This document shows positions 1 through 6,236 of a stretch of DNA of 20,929 nucleotides, piece by piece. The notes under the pieces are model-generated. The model worked only from the letters and a program-made list of their open reading frames with translations, did no database searches and had not been told where the DNA came from. Both the position numbers and the translations under genes were made by a program. The DNA is from a virus. Location: positions 1 through 20,929 of IMG/VR virus record IMGVR_UViG_3300020439_000106. The stretch is one strand, 5' to 3'. Positions within the stretch are counted from its first letter, which is position 1. Every line of letters begins with the position of its first letter.

Positions 1-1
1 A

Positions 2-175
2 GGTCTTGCATATTATGATTATATTTGGACCAGCCTGAACCCAAATATGGTCGAATTTGGGACATTAATAACTCCAACAGTTAAGGAGGTATCAGTTGAT
101 ACAAGTGAGAAAAGTGTCAACCGACTGGACAGCAATGCCAGCAGGTTTGACATATCTAATCATAGGACAGCCTAA
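2..175 (+). CDS. Possible 3' end of a truncated upstream gene
   Basis: A reading frame is open from base 2 to a TAA at 173-175 and could be the tail of a gene cut by the window edge. Its first 28 codons read plausibly (around MVEFGTLITPTVKEV). The rest overlaps the next gene by 80 nt and looks like a shadow of it. A competing frame closes at 82-84, just before the next ribosome binding site, but has a stop at 16-18. I cannot choose between them and recognise no family. Confidence 0.25.
   Translation, partial: GLAYYDYIWTSLNPNMVEFGTLITPTVKEVSVDTSEKSVNRLDSNASRFDISNHRTA
84..89 (+). promoter_or_regulatory. Ribosome binding site that sets the TTG start at 96
   Basis: A perfect AGGAGG lies 6 nt upstream of the TTG at 96. 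It is the only strong Shine-Dalgarno match near any candidate start of the Sak4-like gene and supports the unusual TTG initiation. Confidence 0.7.
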
Positions 176-953
176 GACAGGTAAAACAACAGCAGTATCT
201 AAATGGAGTCCAAAAGGTAGTGAAGGAGTAATAATACTTGACACTGACCTTGGCTCTGACTTTGTCAATAATGCTAATACTGTTACTATTACAGGTCTTA
301 ATGCTCCTATGCGTCCCGTAATGCACGAGGGCAAACAAGTCACAAAAAACGGTGTGGCTGAAACAGAGGTAATCCCTCCTGAAGAGCGTGGTTTTAACTA
401 TCGCTCTGGTGATGATAAAGGCAAGCCAATGCCTGTATATTCTATGGTAGAAGCATACAACTGGCTTGCTAAAGAATGGGAAAACCTACCGTATGACACC
501 ATAGTTATAGATACAATAGGTCAAGTTAATGAATGGGTAGAACATATCGTCATTAACGAGCTAGGTATTACAGCTATGGGCGAAGGTCAATGGGGTGCCG
601 ATTGGGGCAAAGCTAGGCGTAAAAACCTAGATGTCGTCAAAAGGTTCCAAGACCTTATGAAAATGAAAGGTGGTAACCTTGTGTTAGTTAGTCATTCTAA
701 AACATCACAGATGCAGGATGGCAAAGTACAACTAGCACCTGAATTACCACGAGGTCTGGGTTACTCATTAGCGGCTAAAGCAGACGTTATTGGTTATACT
801 ACAGCCAGTAAAGACGATGGTAAGTACTATATATCATTTGAGGCGTATGACGAGAGAGTGGTCGGTTCACGACTAAAACCTCTTGCTCAAAAGATACTCC
901 CATTAGAGTATAGTGCTATATCTAACGAAATCCTAAAGTATAAGGAGGAATAA
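96..953 (+). CDS. Sak4-like RecA-fold ATPase (phage recombination or replication)
   Basis: This 285-aa protein has a RecA/Rad51-type P-loop core. The Walker A motif GQPKTGKT lies at residues 24-31, and a Walker B-type strand IVIDT ends near D139. A sensor-like LVLVSHSK strand lies near residue 200. Size and layout fit the phage Sak4 family of single-strand-annealing or RecA-like ATPases, which act with a phage ssDNA-binding protein in recombination and replication. The start is a TTG. AGGAGG at 84-89 stands 6 nt before it, and the next in-frame candidate, a GTG at 105, is too far from that site. The stop overlaps the next ATG (TAATG), so the two genes are translationally coupled. It leads a replication operon with a primase-helicase two genes downstream. 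The family call is from motifs and context; the exact subfamily is inference. Confidence 0.8.
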   Translation: MIQVRKVSTDWTAMPAGLTYLIIGQPKTGKTTAVSKWSPKGSEGVIILDTDLGSDFVNNANTVTITGLNAPMRPVMHEGKQVTKNGVAETEVIPPEERGFNYRSGDDKGKPMPVYSMVEAYNWLAKEWENLPYDTIVIDTIGQVNEWVEHIVINELGITAMGEGQWGADWGKARRKNLDVVKRFQDLMKMKGGNLVLVSHSKTSQMQDGKVQLAPELPRGLGYSLAAKADVIGYTTASKDDGKYYISFEAYDERVVGSRLKPLAQKILPLEYSAISNEILKYKEE

Positions 954-1573
954 TGAGTGGACGTTTTAGACCTGCTGACCTTGCTACTGCCAGTGATGGT
1001 GGTAGTAAGTTCTTAGGGTACGTACCAGTCGGTATTACCAGCTTTGAAGACAGAGCAGACCAGTTTGACTGGGCTGATGTCTACATAGTTTGTCAACTTG
1101 CAGTAGAAGGCAGTCAATACCCTCAGGAAATGAGGCTTGCTGGTTCTTTTGACAGGGAGCCAAATGGTAATATCAAAACTTGCACAATCTTAAAGAGACT
1201 ATACTGGCTCTTTGACACCATCGGTTTCGAAGGTGGACCAGATGTGCAAGGTAACATGGTAGATGAGAATGGCGATAGCATTGACTTAGTCAATCACCTA
1301 GACGCCAACTTTTGTACCAACCCATTGGAACCATCACATGATTATCTTGTGTATATGTATAAGGAGCAAGGTCGTAAAGACCCTAGCAAAACTTATACAA
1401 CAGCTTTTCCAAAGTTGGTTCCTAATACACCTGCTGGTCGTAAGGACCTCGAAGGCTACATAAATTTTATGAAGTCTAAGAACCTTATTAAAGAGGTGCA
1501 AGATGGGGTAGCAACAAACAACGCAATAACACCTAATGGTGGAATGCAGAACACGAGTGATTCTCCGTTCTAA
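953..1573 (+). CDS. Unrecognised protein, probable DNA-binding partner of the Sak4-like ATPase
   Basis: This is a soluble 206-aa protein with no signal peptide or membrane segment. The first two thirds look beta-rich with many aromatic residues. The tail is polar and low-complexity and ends in DSPF. An acidic C-terminal tip with a terminal Phe after a flexible linker is reminiscent of single-stranded-DNA-binding proteins, although no OB-fold signature can be proven by eye. In many phages the gene beside a Sak4-like ATPase encodes an ssDNA-binding protein or a DUF669-like protein, and that is the most likely role here. Its ATG overlaps the stop of the ATPase (TAATG) and its own stop overlaps the next ATG, so all three are tightly coupled. 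AAGGAGG directly precedes the start. The function is inferred from position and tail chemistry. Confidence 0.7.
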   Translation: MSGRFRPADLATASDGGSKFLGYVPVGITSFEDRADQFDWADVYIVCQLAVEGSQYPQEMRLAGSFDREPNGNIKTCTILKRLYWLFDTIGFEGGPDVQGNMVDENGDSIDLVNHLDANFCTNPLEPSHDYLVYMYKEQGRKDPSKTYTTAFPKLVPNTPAGRKDLEGYINFMKSKNLIKEVQDGVATNNAITPNGGMQNTSDSPF

Positions 1574-3354
1574 TGTTTGTTGAAATGGCAATCGGGAGTC
1601 CCTCTAAACGGGGGGCTCTCGTTCCTATTGAGGATATGTGGGATATAGTCTACGAACAAGGCAAAGAACAAGCTGTATATCGTAGTGTCTATATGTATGA
1701 TGAAGACGCTGTTAAGTCTGTTAAAGTAAGTGGTTCTGTAAAGAACTTTCTTGGCACTAGATACATAGATGTAGTACCAATAGATATTGATAGAGCACAG
1801 AACTCTGACGAGTTTACATTACAACAAACACAGTTGATAATGGATTACTTACATAAAGAGTTACACCTTAAACAAGGTAACTATGCAATATACTTTAGTG
1901 GTACAGGTTATCATATAGATATAAGTGCAGAGTGTTTTGGTTTTGAACCTAGTGAGAATTTACCTTACATAGTCAAAGCTACAATGCTTAACCTTATAGC
2001 AGACATAAAAACAGACCCAGCAGTCTACACTAGGACATCACTCATTAGAGTAGCACACAGTCTTAATATAAAGTCAGAGTTGTACAAAATACCATTGACT
2101 TTAGAAGAGCTATATACTAATCACACGAACATCGTATCACTTGCTCAAGATAGGCGTTTAGACTTTGGAGTTGAAGAACTCTGGGGTGAACAACAACTTG
2201 ATAAATACATAGTGAAAGAAGTTCCTAAGGTTAGGTCAATGCAAAAAGTAAACGAACCTTCTAATGTAGTTAATTGTGTACAAACATTGTATAACAGAGG
2301 ACCACAACAAGGTAATCGTAATCATGCTTTATTGCGTATGGCTTCTCATTTTAGACGTAATGGTATACCAAGTGATGCTACAAAAGCAAGCTTACTACAC
2401 TGGAATAACAACCAGCTAAATCCACAAATAGTTATAGATAAGGTCGAATCTACATATAACTACGGATACAAATATGGTTGTAATGACGAGTTGTTAGCAA
2501 GTTTGTGTAACCCAAAATGTGTATACTACAAAAACAAAGACTATCTCGTAGATATTAAAACATCAGGAGATTTACAGCAAGAATTAGAAACAAGATTAGA
2601 ATCTGATTTTACTGGTAAAATGATACCATTAGCTCAGATGTTTGGTCTTGATGATAAAGATTGTAATGTATATCCCGGCGAACTAGTAACTATCTTTGGT
2701 CCTACTGGTGCTAATAAAACAGCACTAGCACAGAACATTGCATTAGGTTATGACTTTGCTAATGATGAGATTAATAGAGAATGGCAGATACCGACATTGT
2801 TCTTATCTTTAGAATTAAGTGGTTGGTATATGCACAGACGCAATCAACAGATAGTTTCTGGTATGAGCAAGGACGATGTGACAGCAAATTATAAGTTTGT
2901 TGGAGACACATACAATCAGTATCTTGAACATCTTAACATACAAACAGTAGCACCAACGCCTGATATGATACAAAAGACTATAAGAGACCTACAACCTAAT
3001 CTAGTTGTTGTAGACTATATAGACTTAGTAGAAGTACCACGTGGTGTTTCTGGAGAGTATGAACAAGTAAGATACATATCACACTTCTTATCTAATCTTG
3101 CAGTTAACTTAGACATTATCATTATACAGATAAGTCAAGTTGCTCGTGAGTATAGCCGTAATCAGATACTTGATATTTATGCAGGTAAAGGTTCAGGTGC
3201 TATAGAAAATGCCAGCCGTAAGGTTATTGGTATTAATGGTAAGCAAGACTCTAGTGATAAAACAGTATCTATGTTTAAGAATAGTGACGGTGATTTGTTC
3301 GATGTAGAACTTATGTGGACTCCATCATTTAGATTAAAAAGGAGGTCACAATGA
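1573..3354 (+). CDS. Primase-helicase fusion (AEP-like primase plus RecA-type helicase)
   Basis: This 593-aa protein has two modules. The N-terminal part resembles archaeo-eukaryotic primases. It has a metal-binding DID at residues 71-73, a nucleotide-binding SGTGYH at 109-114, and a basic R159...N165-x-K167 element ending in KIPL. A linker holds three cysteines (C303, C312, C316) that could bind zinc or an iron-sulphur cluster. The C-terminal part is a DnaB/RecA-type motor: Walker A GPTGANKT at 376-383, Walker B VVVDY with D481, then an IIQISQ strand typical of replicative helicases. It should unwind and prime phage DNA at the fork. The start ATG overlaps the upstream TAA (TAATG) and the stop overlaps the next ATG (ATGA). 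The Walker A has Asn before the Lys, a tolerated variant. The domain calls rest on motifs; the primase subfamily is less certain. Confidence 0.85.
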   Translation: MFVEMAIGSPSKRGALVPIEDMWDIVYEQGKEQAVYRSVYMYDEDAVKSVKVSGSVKNFLGTRYIDVVPIDIDRAQNSDEFTLQQTQLIMDYLHKELHLKQGNYAIYFSGTGYHIDISAECFGFEPSENLPYIVKATMLNLIADIKTDPAVYTRTSLIRVAHSLNIKSELYKIPLTLEELYTNHTNIVSLAQDRRLDFGVEELWGEQQLDKYIVKEVPKVRSMQKVNEPSNVVNCVQTLYNRGPQQGNRNHALLRMASHFRRNGIPSDATKASLLHWNNNQLNPQIVIDKVESTYNYGYKYGCNDELLASLCNPKCVYYKNKDYLVDIKTSGDLQQELETRLESDFTGKMIPLAQMFGLDDKDCNVYPGELVTIFGPTGANKTALAQNIALGYDFANDEINREWQIPTLFLSLELSGWYMHRRNQQIVSGMSKDDVTANYKFVGDTYNQYLEHLNIQTVAPTPDMIQKTIRDLQPNLVVVDYIDLVEVPRGVSGEYEQVRYISHFLSNLAVNLDIIIIQISQVAREYSRNQILDIYAGKGSGAIENASRKVIGINGKQDSSDKTVSMFKNSDGDLFDVELMWTPSFRLKRRSQ

Positions 3355-3515
3355 CACCATTCGCTAAGCGTGTTGTAGTTAAAACAGAAATCTCACCAGA
3401 GGTAAAGTTAAAGCTACAAAAACTTGCTATAGAAAATAAGCGTAGTATGCGTAAGCAACTAGAATACATAATCGAAAAAGCTATAGAGGATGAATATGGC
3501 AAAGAAAACAACTAA
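3351..3515 (+). CDS. Small ribbon-helix-helix-like DNA-binding protein
   Basis: This 54-aa ORF starts MTPFAKRVVVKTEIS. A basic beta-strand (RVVVKTEI) is followed by two helices separated by a short turn (VKLKLQKLAIEN, then SMRKQLEYIIEKAIED), the layout of Arc/MetJ/CopG ribbon-helix-helix regulators. Such proteins usually bind operator DNA as dimers through the strand. AGGAGG at about 3340-3345 stands just upstream of the ATG. The start overlaps the primase-helicase stop (ATGA), and the 3' end overlaps the next gene by about 20 nt. It may regulate the early operon. No operator was identified. Confidence 0.75.
   Translation: MTPFAKRVVVKTEISPEVKLKLQKLAIENKRSMRKQLEYIIEKAIEDEYGKENN
3485..3490 (+). 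promoter_or_regulatory. Ribosome binding site that decides the Gp157-like start
   Basis: AGAGGA stands 5 nt before the ATG at 3496 but immediately abuts the ATG at 3490. The spacing therefore favours initiation at 3496 (MAKKTTKEL) over 3490 (MNMAKK). Confidence 0.6.
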
Positions 3516-4026
3516 AGAACTTATCGGAGACTTCATTGATTTAGATATGCAATTACAAATTGCAGATGAAGACGAAGCTGTAGTTCTTACAAGTGCAATG
3601 GAAGTAACAAAAAAAGACATAAGTAGAAAGATGGATAACATTGACTACTTTATGGTTAACATTGATAAAAAGATGCACTTGATAGATGCTGAAATAGAGG
3701 CGTACAACAACGAAATACAAAGATTGAAGTTGCGTAGAAAGGCTACAACTAGTTTAAAGGACTACTTTAACAAAACACTAATACCTATGGTAGTATCAGA
3801 ACTTGGAGATGACAATGGTGTATACGAAACTGATACTGCTAGGTATAAACTGTATGAAACATTTGGACCTGTTGCTATAACAAACGAAGAACAAGTACCA
3901 GATGATTATAAAGTAGTAAAAATGACTACTGTAGTAGACAAGAAGAAAGCTCGTAAAGATTTAACACAAGGTGTTGATGTACCGGGTTTTCATATTGAAA
4001 AAGTAAAAAGAGTGAGGAGGTCTTGA
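3496..4026 (+). CDS. Siphovirus Gp157-family protein
   Basis: This 176-aa protein has a long central coiled coil (about residues 40-95, Lys/Glu-rich with heptad leucines and isoleucines). A C-terminal domain follows, with the order Y-E-T-D-T-A-R-Y-K-L, VPDDYKVVK, VDKKKARKDL and a VPGFHIEK ending. This order (coiled coil, 'VPxxYK', 'DKKAxKxxL', 'VPG') is the hallmark of the Gp157 family found beside phage recombination genes. Some members were linked to phage resistance in Streptococcus thermophilus. The biochemical role of the family is unsettled. An upstream ATG at 3490 would add two residues, but its Shine-Dalgarno spacing is too short. It sits in the replication operon, and its stop overlaps the next TTG start. 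Confidence 0.8.
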   Translation: MAKKTTKELIGDFIDLDMQLQIADEDEAVVLTSAMEVTKKDISRKMDNIDYFMVNIDKKMHLIDAEIEAYNNEIQRLKLRRKATTSLKDYFNKTLIPMVVSELGDDNGVYETDTARYKLYETFGPVAITNEEQVPDDYKVVKMTTVVDKKKARKDLTQGVDVPGFHIEKVKRVRRS

Positions 4027-4205
4027 AGCCTTGGATAGACTTGTACTTAGTACCATTTGGTTTTACATTGTATTTGTTTAAGTGTTTTATGATTACATTC
4101 ATAATAAACGCTAATGAAATACGGTTTAATCTAGGTATTTACAAGTTAGGCTTTGAGCTCCGTTTAATCAGAGGAGATAAAAACCTATGCCAAGAAACAG
4201 AGTAA
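4023..4205 (+). CDS. Small hydrophobic protein, function unknown
   Basis: This is a 60-aa ORF with a TTG start that overlaps the Gp157-like stop. AGGAGG at 4015-4020 is only 2 nt from the TTG, which is tight. An in-frame TTG at 4041 is 20 nt away, which is too far. Residues 7-28 are strongly hydrophobic and aromatic (LYLVPFGFTLYLFKCFMITF) and would form one membrane helix with a short charged C-terminal tail. No family recognised. The ORF fills the gap to the next gene and overlaps its start by 19 nt, which supports it being real, but it is short and its start is weak. Confidence 0.45.
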   Translation: MKPWIDLYLVPFGFTLYLFKCFMITFIINANEIRFNLGIYKLGFELRLIRGDKNLCQETE

Positions 4206-4399
4206 GTCAAAAGACTATTATCTTAGAGTTACTACAATCAGGTGTTAAGGTAACACCTATGTTAGCATTGAATAGATGTGGTTGCTTTAGATTAGCGGCT
4301 GTTATAAATTCATTGCGTACCGATGGACATAACATAATCACAGAGCGTGTTAAGTCTCATACTGGTAATAAATACGCTGAGTATACATTACAAGCGTAA
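4187..4399 (+). CDS. Small helix-turn-helix protein
   Basis: This 70-aa protein is a compact winged helix. A first helix (QKTIILELLQSG) is followed by VTPMLALNRCGCFRLAAVI, where ALN..GCFRL marks the helix-turn-helix, then NSLRTDGHNI and a short wing (ITERVKSHTGNKYAEYTL). The pattern 'TPxxALNxxGCFRLxxxIxxLRxxGHxI' is the signature of a common phage helix-turn-helix family (I believe the Pfam HTH_39 type). It probably binds DNA and may regulate this operon. GAGGAG at 4171-4176 precedes the ATG by 10 nt. An intrinsic terminator follows within 20 nt of the stop. Confidence 0.8.
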   Translation: MPRNRVSQKTIILELLQSGVKVTPMLALNRCGCFRLAAVINSLRTDGHNIITERVKSHTGNKYAEYTLQA

Positions 4400-4413
4400 A
4401 TTTAACGTCAACC

Positions 4414-4444
4414 GAGAGGGGTTCTATATGAGCCCCTCTTTTAA
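4414..4444 (+). terminator. Rho-independent terminator after the helix-turn-helix gene
   Basis: AGAGGGG at 4415-4421 pairs perfectly with CCCCTCT at 4433-4439 around an 11-nt loop that can pair further. A short T run (4439-4442) follows. The position is right after the stop at 4399 and only 17 nt before the next ATG. It probably acts as a partial terminator that lowers expression of the distal early genes. Confidence 0.75.
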
Positions 4445-4460
4445 ACTACGGGGGTAGAAT

Positions 4461-4655
4461 ATGTTCGAATATTATTTCGATGCTTTGATGAACAATACAG
4501 TACCTTTTTTATTAGCTTGGGAAGCGTATGTATTCTTTATGCTAATATTTTTTGTAAGTATTGTATACAGGTTAGCTAGAATAGAAAGAAAACTAACAGA
4601 ACTAGGTGCATTCTGGTTTGGAGAAGGAGAATGGGACCATGACTGCGAAGACTAA
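4461..4655 (+). CDS. Small single-pass membrane protein
   Basis: This 64-aa protein has one membrane helix at about residues 16-38 (LLAWEAYVFFMLIFFVSIVY). An amphipathic basic stretch (RLARIERKLTEL) and an acidic end (GEGEWDHDCED) follow. There is no cleavage motif, so the segment is likely an anchor rather than a signal peptide. It begins 16 nt after a terminator hairpin behind a GGGGGT that can serve as a weak ribosome binding site. The layout (membrane helix then R-I-E-R-K-L) resembles the small ORF at 5816-5995. Function unknown; holin or spanin roles are not supported, since there is no lysis cluster here. Confidence 0.6.
   Translation: MFEYYFDALMNNTVPFLLAWEAYVFFMLIFFVSIVYRLARIERKLTELGAFWFGEGEWDHDCED
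4624..4629 (+). promoter_or_regulatory. Ribosome binding site that sets the start at 4639
   Basis: AAGGAG lies 9 nt before the ATG at 4639 and makes that start preferable to an upstream in-frame GTG at 4606, which has no Shine-Dalgarno site. Confidence 0.6.
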
Positions 4656-4812
4656 GTATCTAAGTCGTAAGACTATGGTAAGTTTCTATGAAAGCTTATT
4701 AAAGAATGGAGTTATATCTAAGGGAAGTGCTGGATATAACAGATTGCAACAGTTAAGGATTAAAGATGAAAAGCGTAAAAGGTACAAAAACCTTGGATAT
4801 AAAGTCACCTAA
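4639..4812 (+). CDS. Small basic protein, function unknown
   Basis: This 57-aa protein (starts MTAKTKYLSRKTM) is rich in Lys, Arg and Tyr and predicted helical, with a central GVISKGSAGYNRLQQLR turn. It may bind nucleic acid. The longer version from the GTG at 4606 would add 11 residues but lacks a ribosome binding site. It overlaps the preceding gene by 17 nt and the HNH gene by 47 nt. No family recognised. Confidence 0.5.
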   Translation: MTAKTKYLSRKTMVSFYESLLKNGVISKGSAGYNRLQQLRIKDEKRKRYKNLGYKVT

Positions 4813-5242
4813 TAAAGATGATTTTAAAAAGGTTCTTGAGCCTATACATAAAACATACTGGCAGAAAGCATATAAGAAACTAGCCTCAAAAATGAGTTCT
4901 CTTAAGAGTTCTCTTAAAAGGCGTAGTGAGCAATACGAAGTATTGTTCGATATAGATGCCGCAGATATAAGATGTATGTTTTACGAAATGTATGGCAAAG
5001 GCTGTAAGTATTGTGATAAACAACTTACATTTAGAACTATAGCCTGTGACCATATAGTGCCGCTTACGAAAGGTGGTCCTTCTAATACAGATAACCTACA
5101 ATTAATATGTAAGACTTGTAACACAAGGAAAGGTCCTCTTAATGAGAATGACTTTACTTTACTTATTCAATTAATAAGTGAATTACCTGACGAGTTAAAC
5201 GTATATGTAATGAAGAAACTAGCGAAAGGAGGTCGTTACTAA
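4766..5242 (+). CDS. HNH endonuclease
   Basis: This 158-aa protein carries a complete C-terminal HNH nuclease module. It has a first zinc pair CKYC (C80, C83), the catalytic D95-H96 in CDHIVPLTKGG, an N in DNLQL, and a second zinc pair C115-x2-C118 followed by NTRKG. The N-terminal 75 residues are basic and helical and probably bind DNA. HNH proteins nick or cut DNA; in phages they act in packaging, as homing nucleases or in recombination. This one is freestanding among early genes, far from any terminase, so a homing or replication-linked role is more likely than packaging. AAGGA at 4755-4759 is 6 nt before the ATG, which supports this start despite the 47-nt overlap with the upstream gene. 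Its TAA overlaps the next ATG. Confidence 0.85.
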   Translation: MKSVKGTKTLDIKSPNKDDFKKVLEPIHKTYWQKAYKKLASKMSSLKSSLKRRSEQYEVLFDIDAADIRCMFYEMYGKGCKYCDKQLTFRTIACDHIVPLTKGGPSNTDNLQLICKTCNTRKGPLNENDFTLLIQLISELPDELNVYVMKKLAKGGRY

Positions 5243-5721
5243 TGAAAATAAGTAGCAACGATAAAGTTTTAGAGTTGTTTAAGTCTCGCTTAGAGCTTGG
5301 TCAGTATAAATACAATCAAGATATTCCGTTAAACGGAGAAGGTGGCAGAGATAATCTAAAAGAAGCATTAGACGAAGTGTTAGATTTGTCTGTTTACATA
5401 ACAGCAACAATACTAGAACAACTTAATAAAAGAAAGAGTAAGTCTTACACAGTAGATGTGCATAATATGCAGTATATACTGAAAGGTTTACATATGTTAC
5501 ACTCAGAAGCATACAGAGAAAATAGTATGGCTACGTGTAATGAGATAATGGAGCTTATAGAAGCATTAAAGAAAGGTAGTAACTGGTGCCATGAAGATGA
5601 TAAACGCATCGGTCAAACAGATAATCCTATCAATAAAATGCACGATGTAAGCCCACACGACCCGGGAGATGAAAATGATTCACCATACACTAAGTGTATA
5701 CCCGGTAGTAATTGCGATTAA
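5242..5721 (+). CDS. MazG-like all-alpha NTP pyrophosphohydrolase family protein
   Basis: This 159-aa protein starts with the phage-typical pattern FKSRLELGQYKYNQDIP, then RDNLKEALDEVLDLSVYI (about residues 36-53). The acidic set E41, D44/E45 and D48 sits where MazG-like enzymes bind Mg2+. Members hydrolyse nucleoside triphosphates, or in phages may lower (p)ppGpp-type or modified nucleotide pools. The middle is helical. The C-terminal 45 residues are polar, Asp/Pro-rich and likely disordered, ending with two Cys. AAGGAGG at 5226-5232 precedes the ATG, which overlaps the HNH stop (TAATG). The family call is moderately sure; activity is not certain because a second acidic helix is hard to place. 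Confidence 0.65.
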   Translation: MKISSNDKVLELFKSRLELGQYKYNQDIPLNGEGGRDNLKEALDEVLDLSVYITATILEQLNKRKSKSYTVDVHNMQYILKGLHMLHSEAYRENSMATCNEIMELIEALKKGSNWCHEDDKRIGQTDNPINKMHDVSPHDPGDENDSPYTKCIPGSNCD

Positions 5722-5815
5722 GAAATAAAAGGCTCTAAATTTGTCAGGGTTTGTGACTATAGATAGTCGCCCTGTGAGGAACATAAGGACAATGAAGCAA
5801 TAATGCTGAGAAGTT
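5722..5815 (+). promoter_or_regulatory. Structured leader RNA upstream of the 59-aa ORF
   Basis: This 94-nt stretch between the MazG-like gene and a small ORF is rich in pairing. CAGGG (5745-5749) pairs with CCCTG (5770-5774) around an inner GACTA/TAGTC hairpin (5755-5759 with 5764-5768). CATAA (5782-5786) pairs with TTATG (5814-5818), enclosing AGCA/TGCT, and this includes the ATG at 5816. An 11-nt arm at 5726-5736 matches 5863-5873 exactly inside the ORF. It matches no riboswitch or ribozyme class that I know. It may control translation of the downstream ORF, or be a small RNA. Confidence 0.45.
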
Positions 5816-5873
5816 ATGGACCAAAAGAAGAAAAGAATGACAAATGAAAAATGGTTGGCACCAGAGCCTTTTA
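5726..5873 (+). repeat. Perfect 11-nt inverted repeat spanning a leader and a small ORF start
   Basis: TAAAAGGCTCT at 5726-5736 is the exact reverse complement of 5863-5873. The arms enclose 126 nt that contain the smaller hairpins of the leader and both candidate ATGs (5816, 5837) of the small ORF. Folding would close a multi-branched domain. Confidence 0.6.
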
Positions 5874-5995
5874 GAATTGTAGAGAGAGCAATCCTTTTCT
5901 CAGCAGAGTGGTTTCTGTTGATTTTTTATTATTATCACTCAATAATAAAGCTCGATAGGGTGGAGAAGTTGTTAGCCCTCCACCCCTCTACATAA
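5816..5995 (+). CDS. 59-aa small membrane protein
   Basis: This ORF starts MDQKKKRMTNEKWLAPEP and has one hydrophobic helix (about residues 25-45, ILFSAEWFLLIFYYYHSII). KLDRVEKLLALHPST follows. An in-frame TGA at 5807 sits just upstream, so 5816 is the earliest ATG; an ATG at 5837 would shorten it by seven residues. Neither has a strong ribosome binding site: GAGAAG ends 3 nt before 5816. The positive N-terminus and helix suggest an inner-membrane protein with its N-terminus in the cytoplasm. It ends 12 nt before the next gene and otherwise fills a 286-nt gap, which supports it. Function unknown. Confidence 0.5.
   Translation: MDQKKKRMTNEKWLAPEPFRIVERAILFSAEWFLLIFYYYHSIIKLDRVEKLLALHPST
5958..5985 (+). 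promoter_or_regulatory. Strong GC-rich hairpin at the 3' end of the small ORF
   Basis: GGGTGGAG (5958-5965) pairs perfectly with CTCCACCC (5978-5985) across a 12-nt loop. No T run follows, so it is not a classical terminator. It lies 10 nt before the next Shine-Dalgarno site and may protect or process the mRNA. Confidence 0.5.
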
Positions 5996-6007
5996 CAAGG
6001 AGTAAAT

Positions 6008-6202
6008 ATGAAACCAACTTTAAGAAAAGCGTTATTACATTGTGCAAACTGGGACGCTGGTAAGTGTAGTGGTTGTATGATTAAGTGTGAGCTAGACGGT
6101 ACAATAAGACAAGCAATAGATAGTAAACTTTATAAAAAAGACTGCAACCCAGATAAGTGTAGTTATTTTAGTAATGTAGTAGAACCTGCGATAGCAGGAT
6201 AG
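6008..6202 (+). CDS. Small cysteine-rich, probably metal-binding protein
   Basis: This 64-aa protein has six cysteines (C12, C20, C23, C27, C46, C51) in the pattern C-x7-C-x2-C-x3-C-x18-C-x4-C, ending CSYFSNVVEPAIAG. The spacing suggests a zinc- or iron-sulphur-binding knuckle. Similar short Cys-rich proteins are common in phage early regions, but I cannot name a family. AAGGAG at 5997-6002 is 5 nt before the ATG. It is the last + strand gene; its stop lies inside the convergent hairpin at 6198-6218. Confidence 0.65.
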   Translation: MKPTLRKALLHCANWDAGKCSGCMIKCELDGTIRQAIDSKLYKKDCNPDKCSYFSNVVEPAIAG

Positions 6203-6218
6203 TTACGTAGTAACTATC
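6185..6218. terminator. Back-to-back hairpins between convergent genes
   Basis: CCTGC/GCAGG (6185-6189 with 6194-6198) closes a GATA tetraloop and abuts a 9-bp perfect stem, GATAGTTAC/GTAACTATC (6198-6206 with 6210-6218), with a 3-nt loop. They overlap the end of the + strand gene and face the end of the - strand operon at 6237. No T run follows on either strand. They probably act as a transcript 3' end or a barrier to converging polymerases rather than as a standard intrinsic terminator. Confidence 0.5.
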
Positions 6219-6236
6219 ATCAGCTACTTACAGGAA

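Noticed and set aside
92-343. - strand ORF opposite the Sak4-like gene
   Set aside because: It overlaps a gene with clear Walker motifs and lacks a ribosome binding site.
4766-5242. HNH protein as part of a terminase packaging module
   Set aside because: No terminase, portal or cos-like region is visible nearby; neighbours are replication and small early genes.
5741-5764. Sigma-70-type promoter (TTGTCA ... TATAGA)
   Set aside because: The spacing between the two boxes is too short for a normal promoter.
5741-5774. Group I intron or hammerhead-like core in the leader
   Set aside because: GACTATAGATAGTC recalls intron P7-type sequences, but the other conserved core elements (P3, P4-P6, hammerhead CUGANGA) are not present.
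5792-5847. Mini-ORFs in the leader (ATG at 5792 of three codons, ATG at 5803 of fourteen codons)
   Set aside because: AAGGA precedes the first by only 2 nt. The peptides are very short and could occur by chance, so they are not called as genes.
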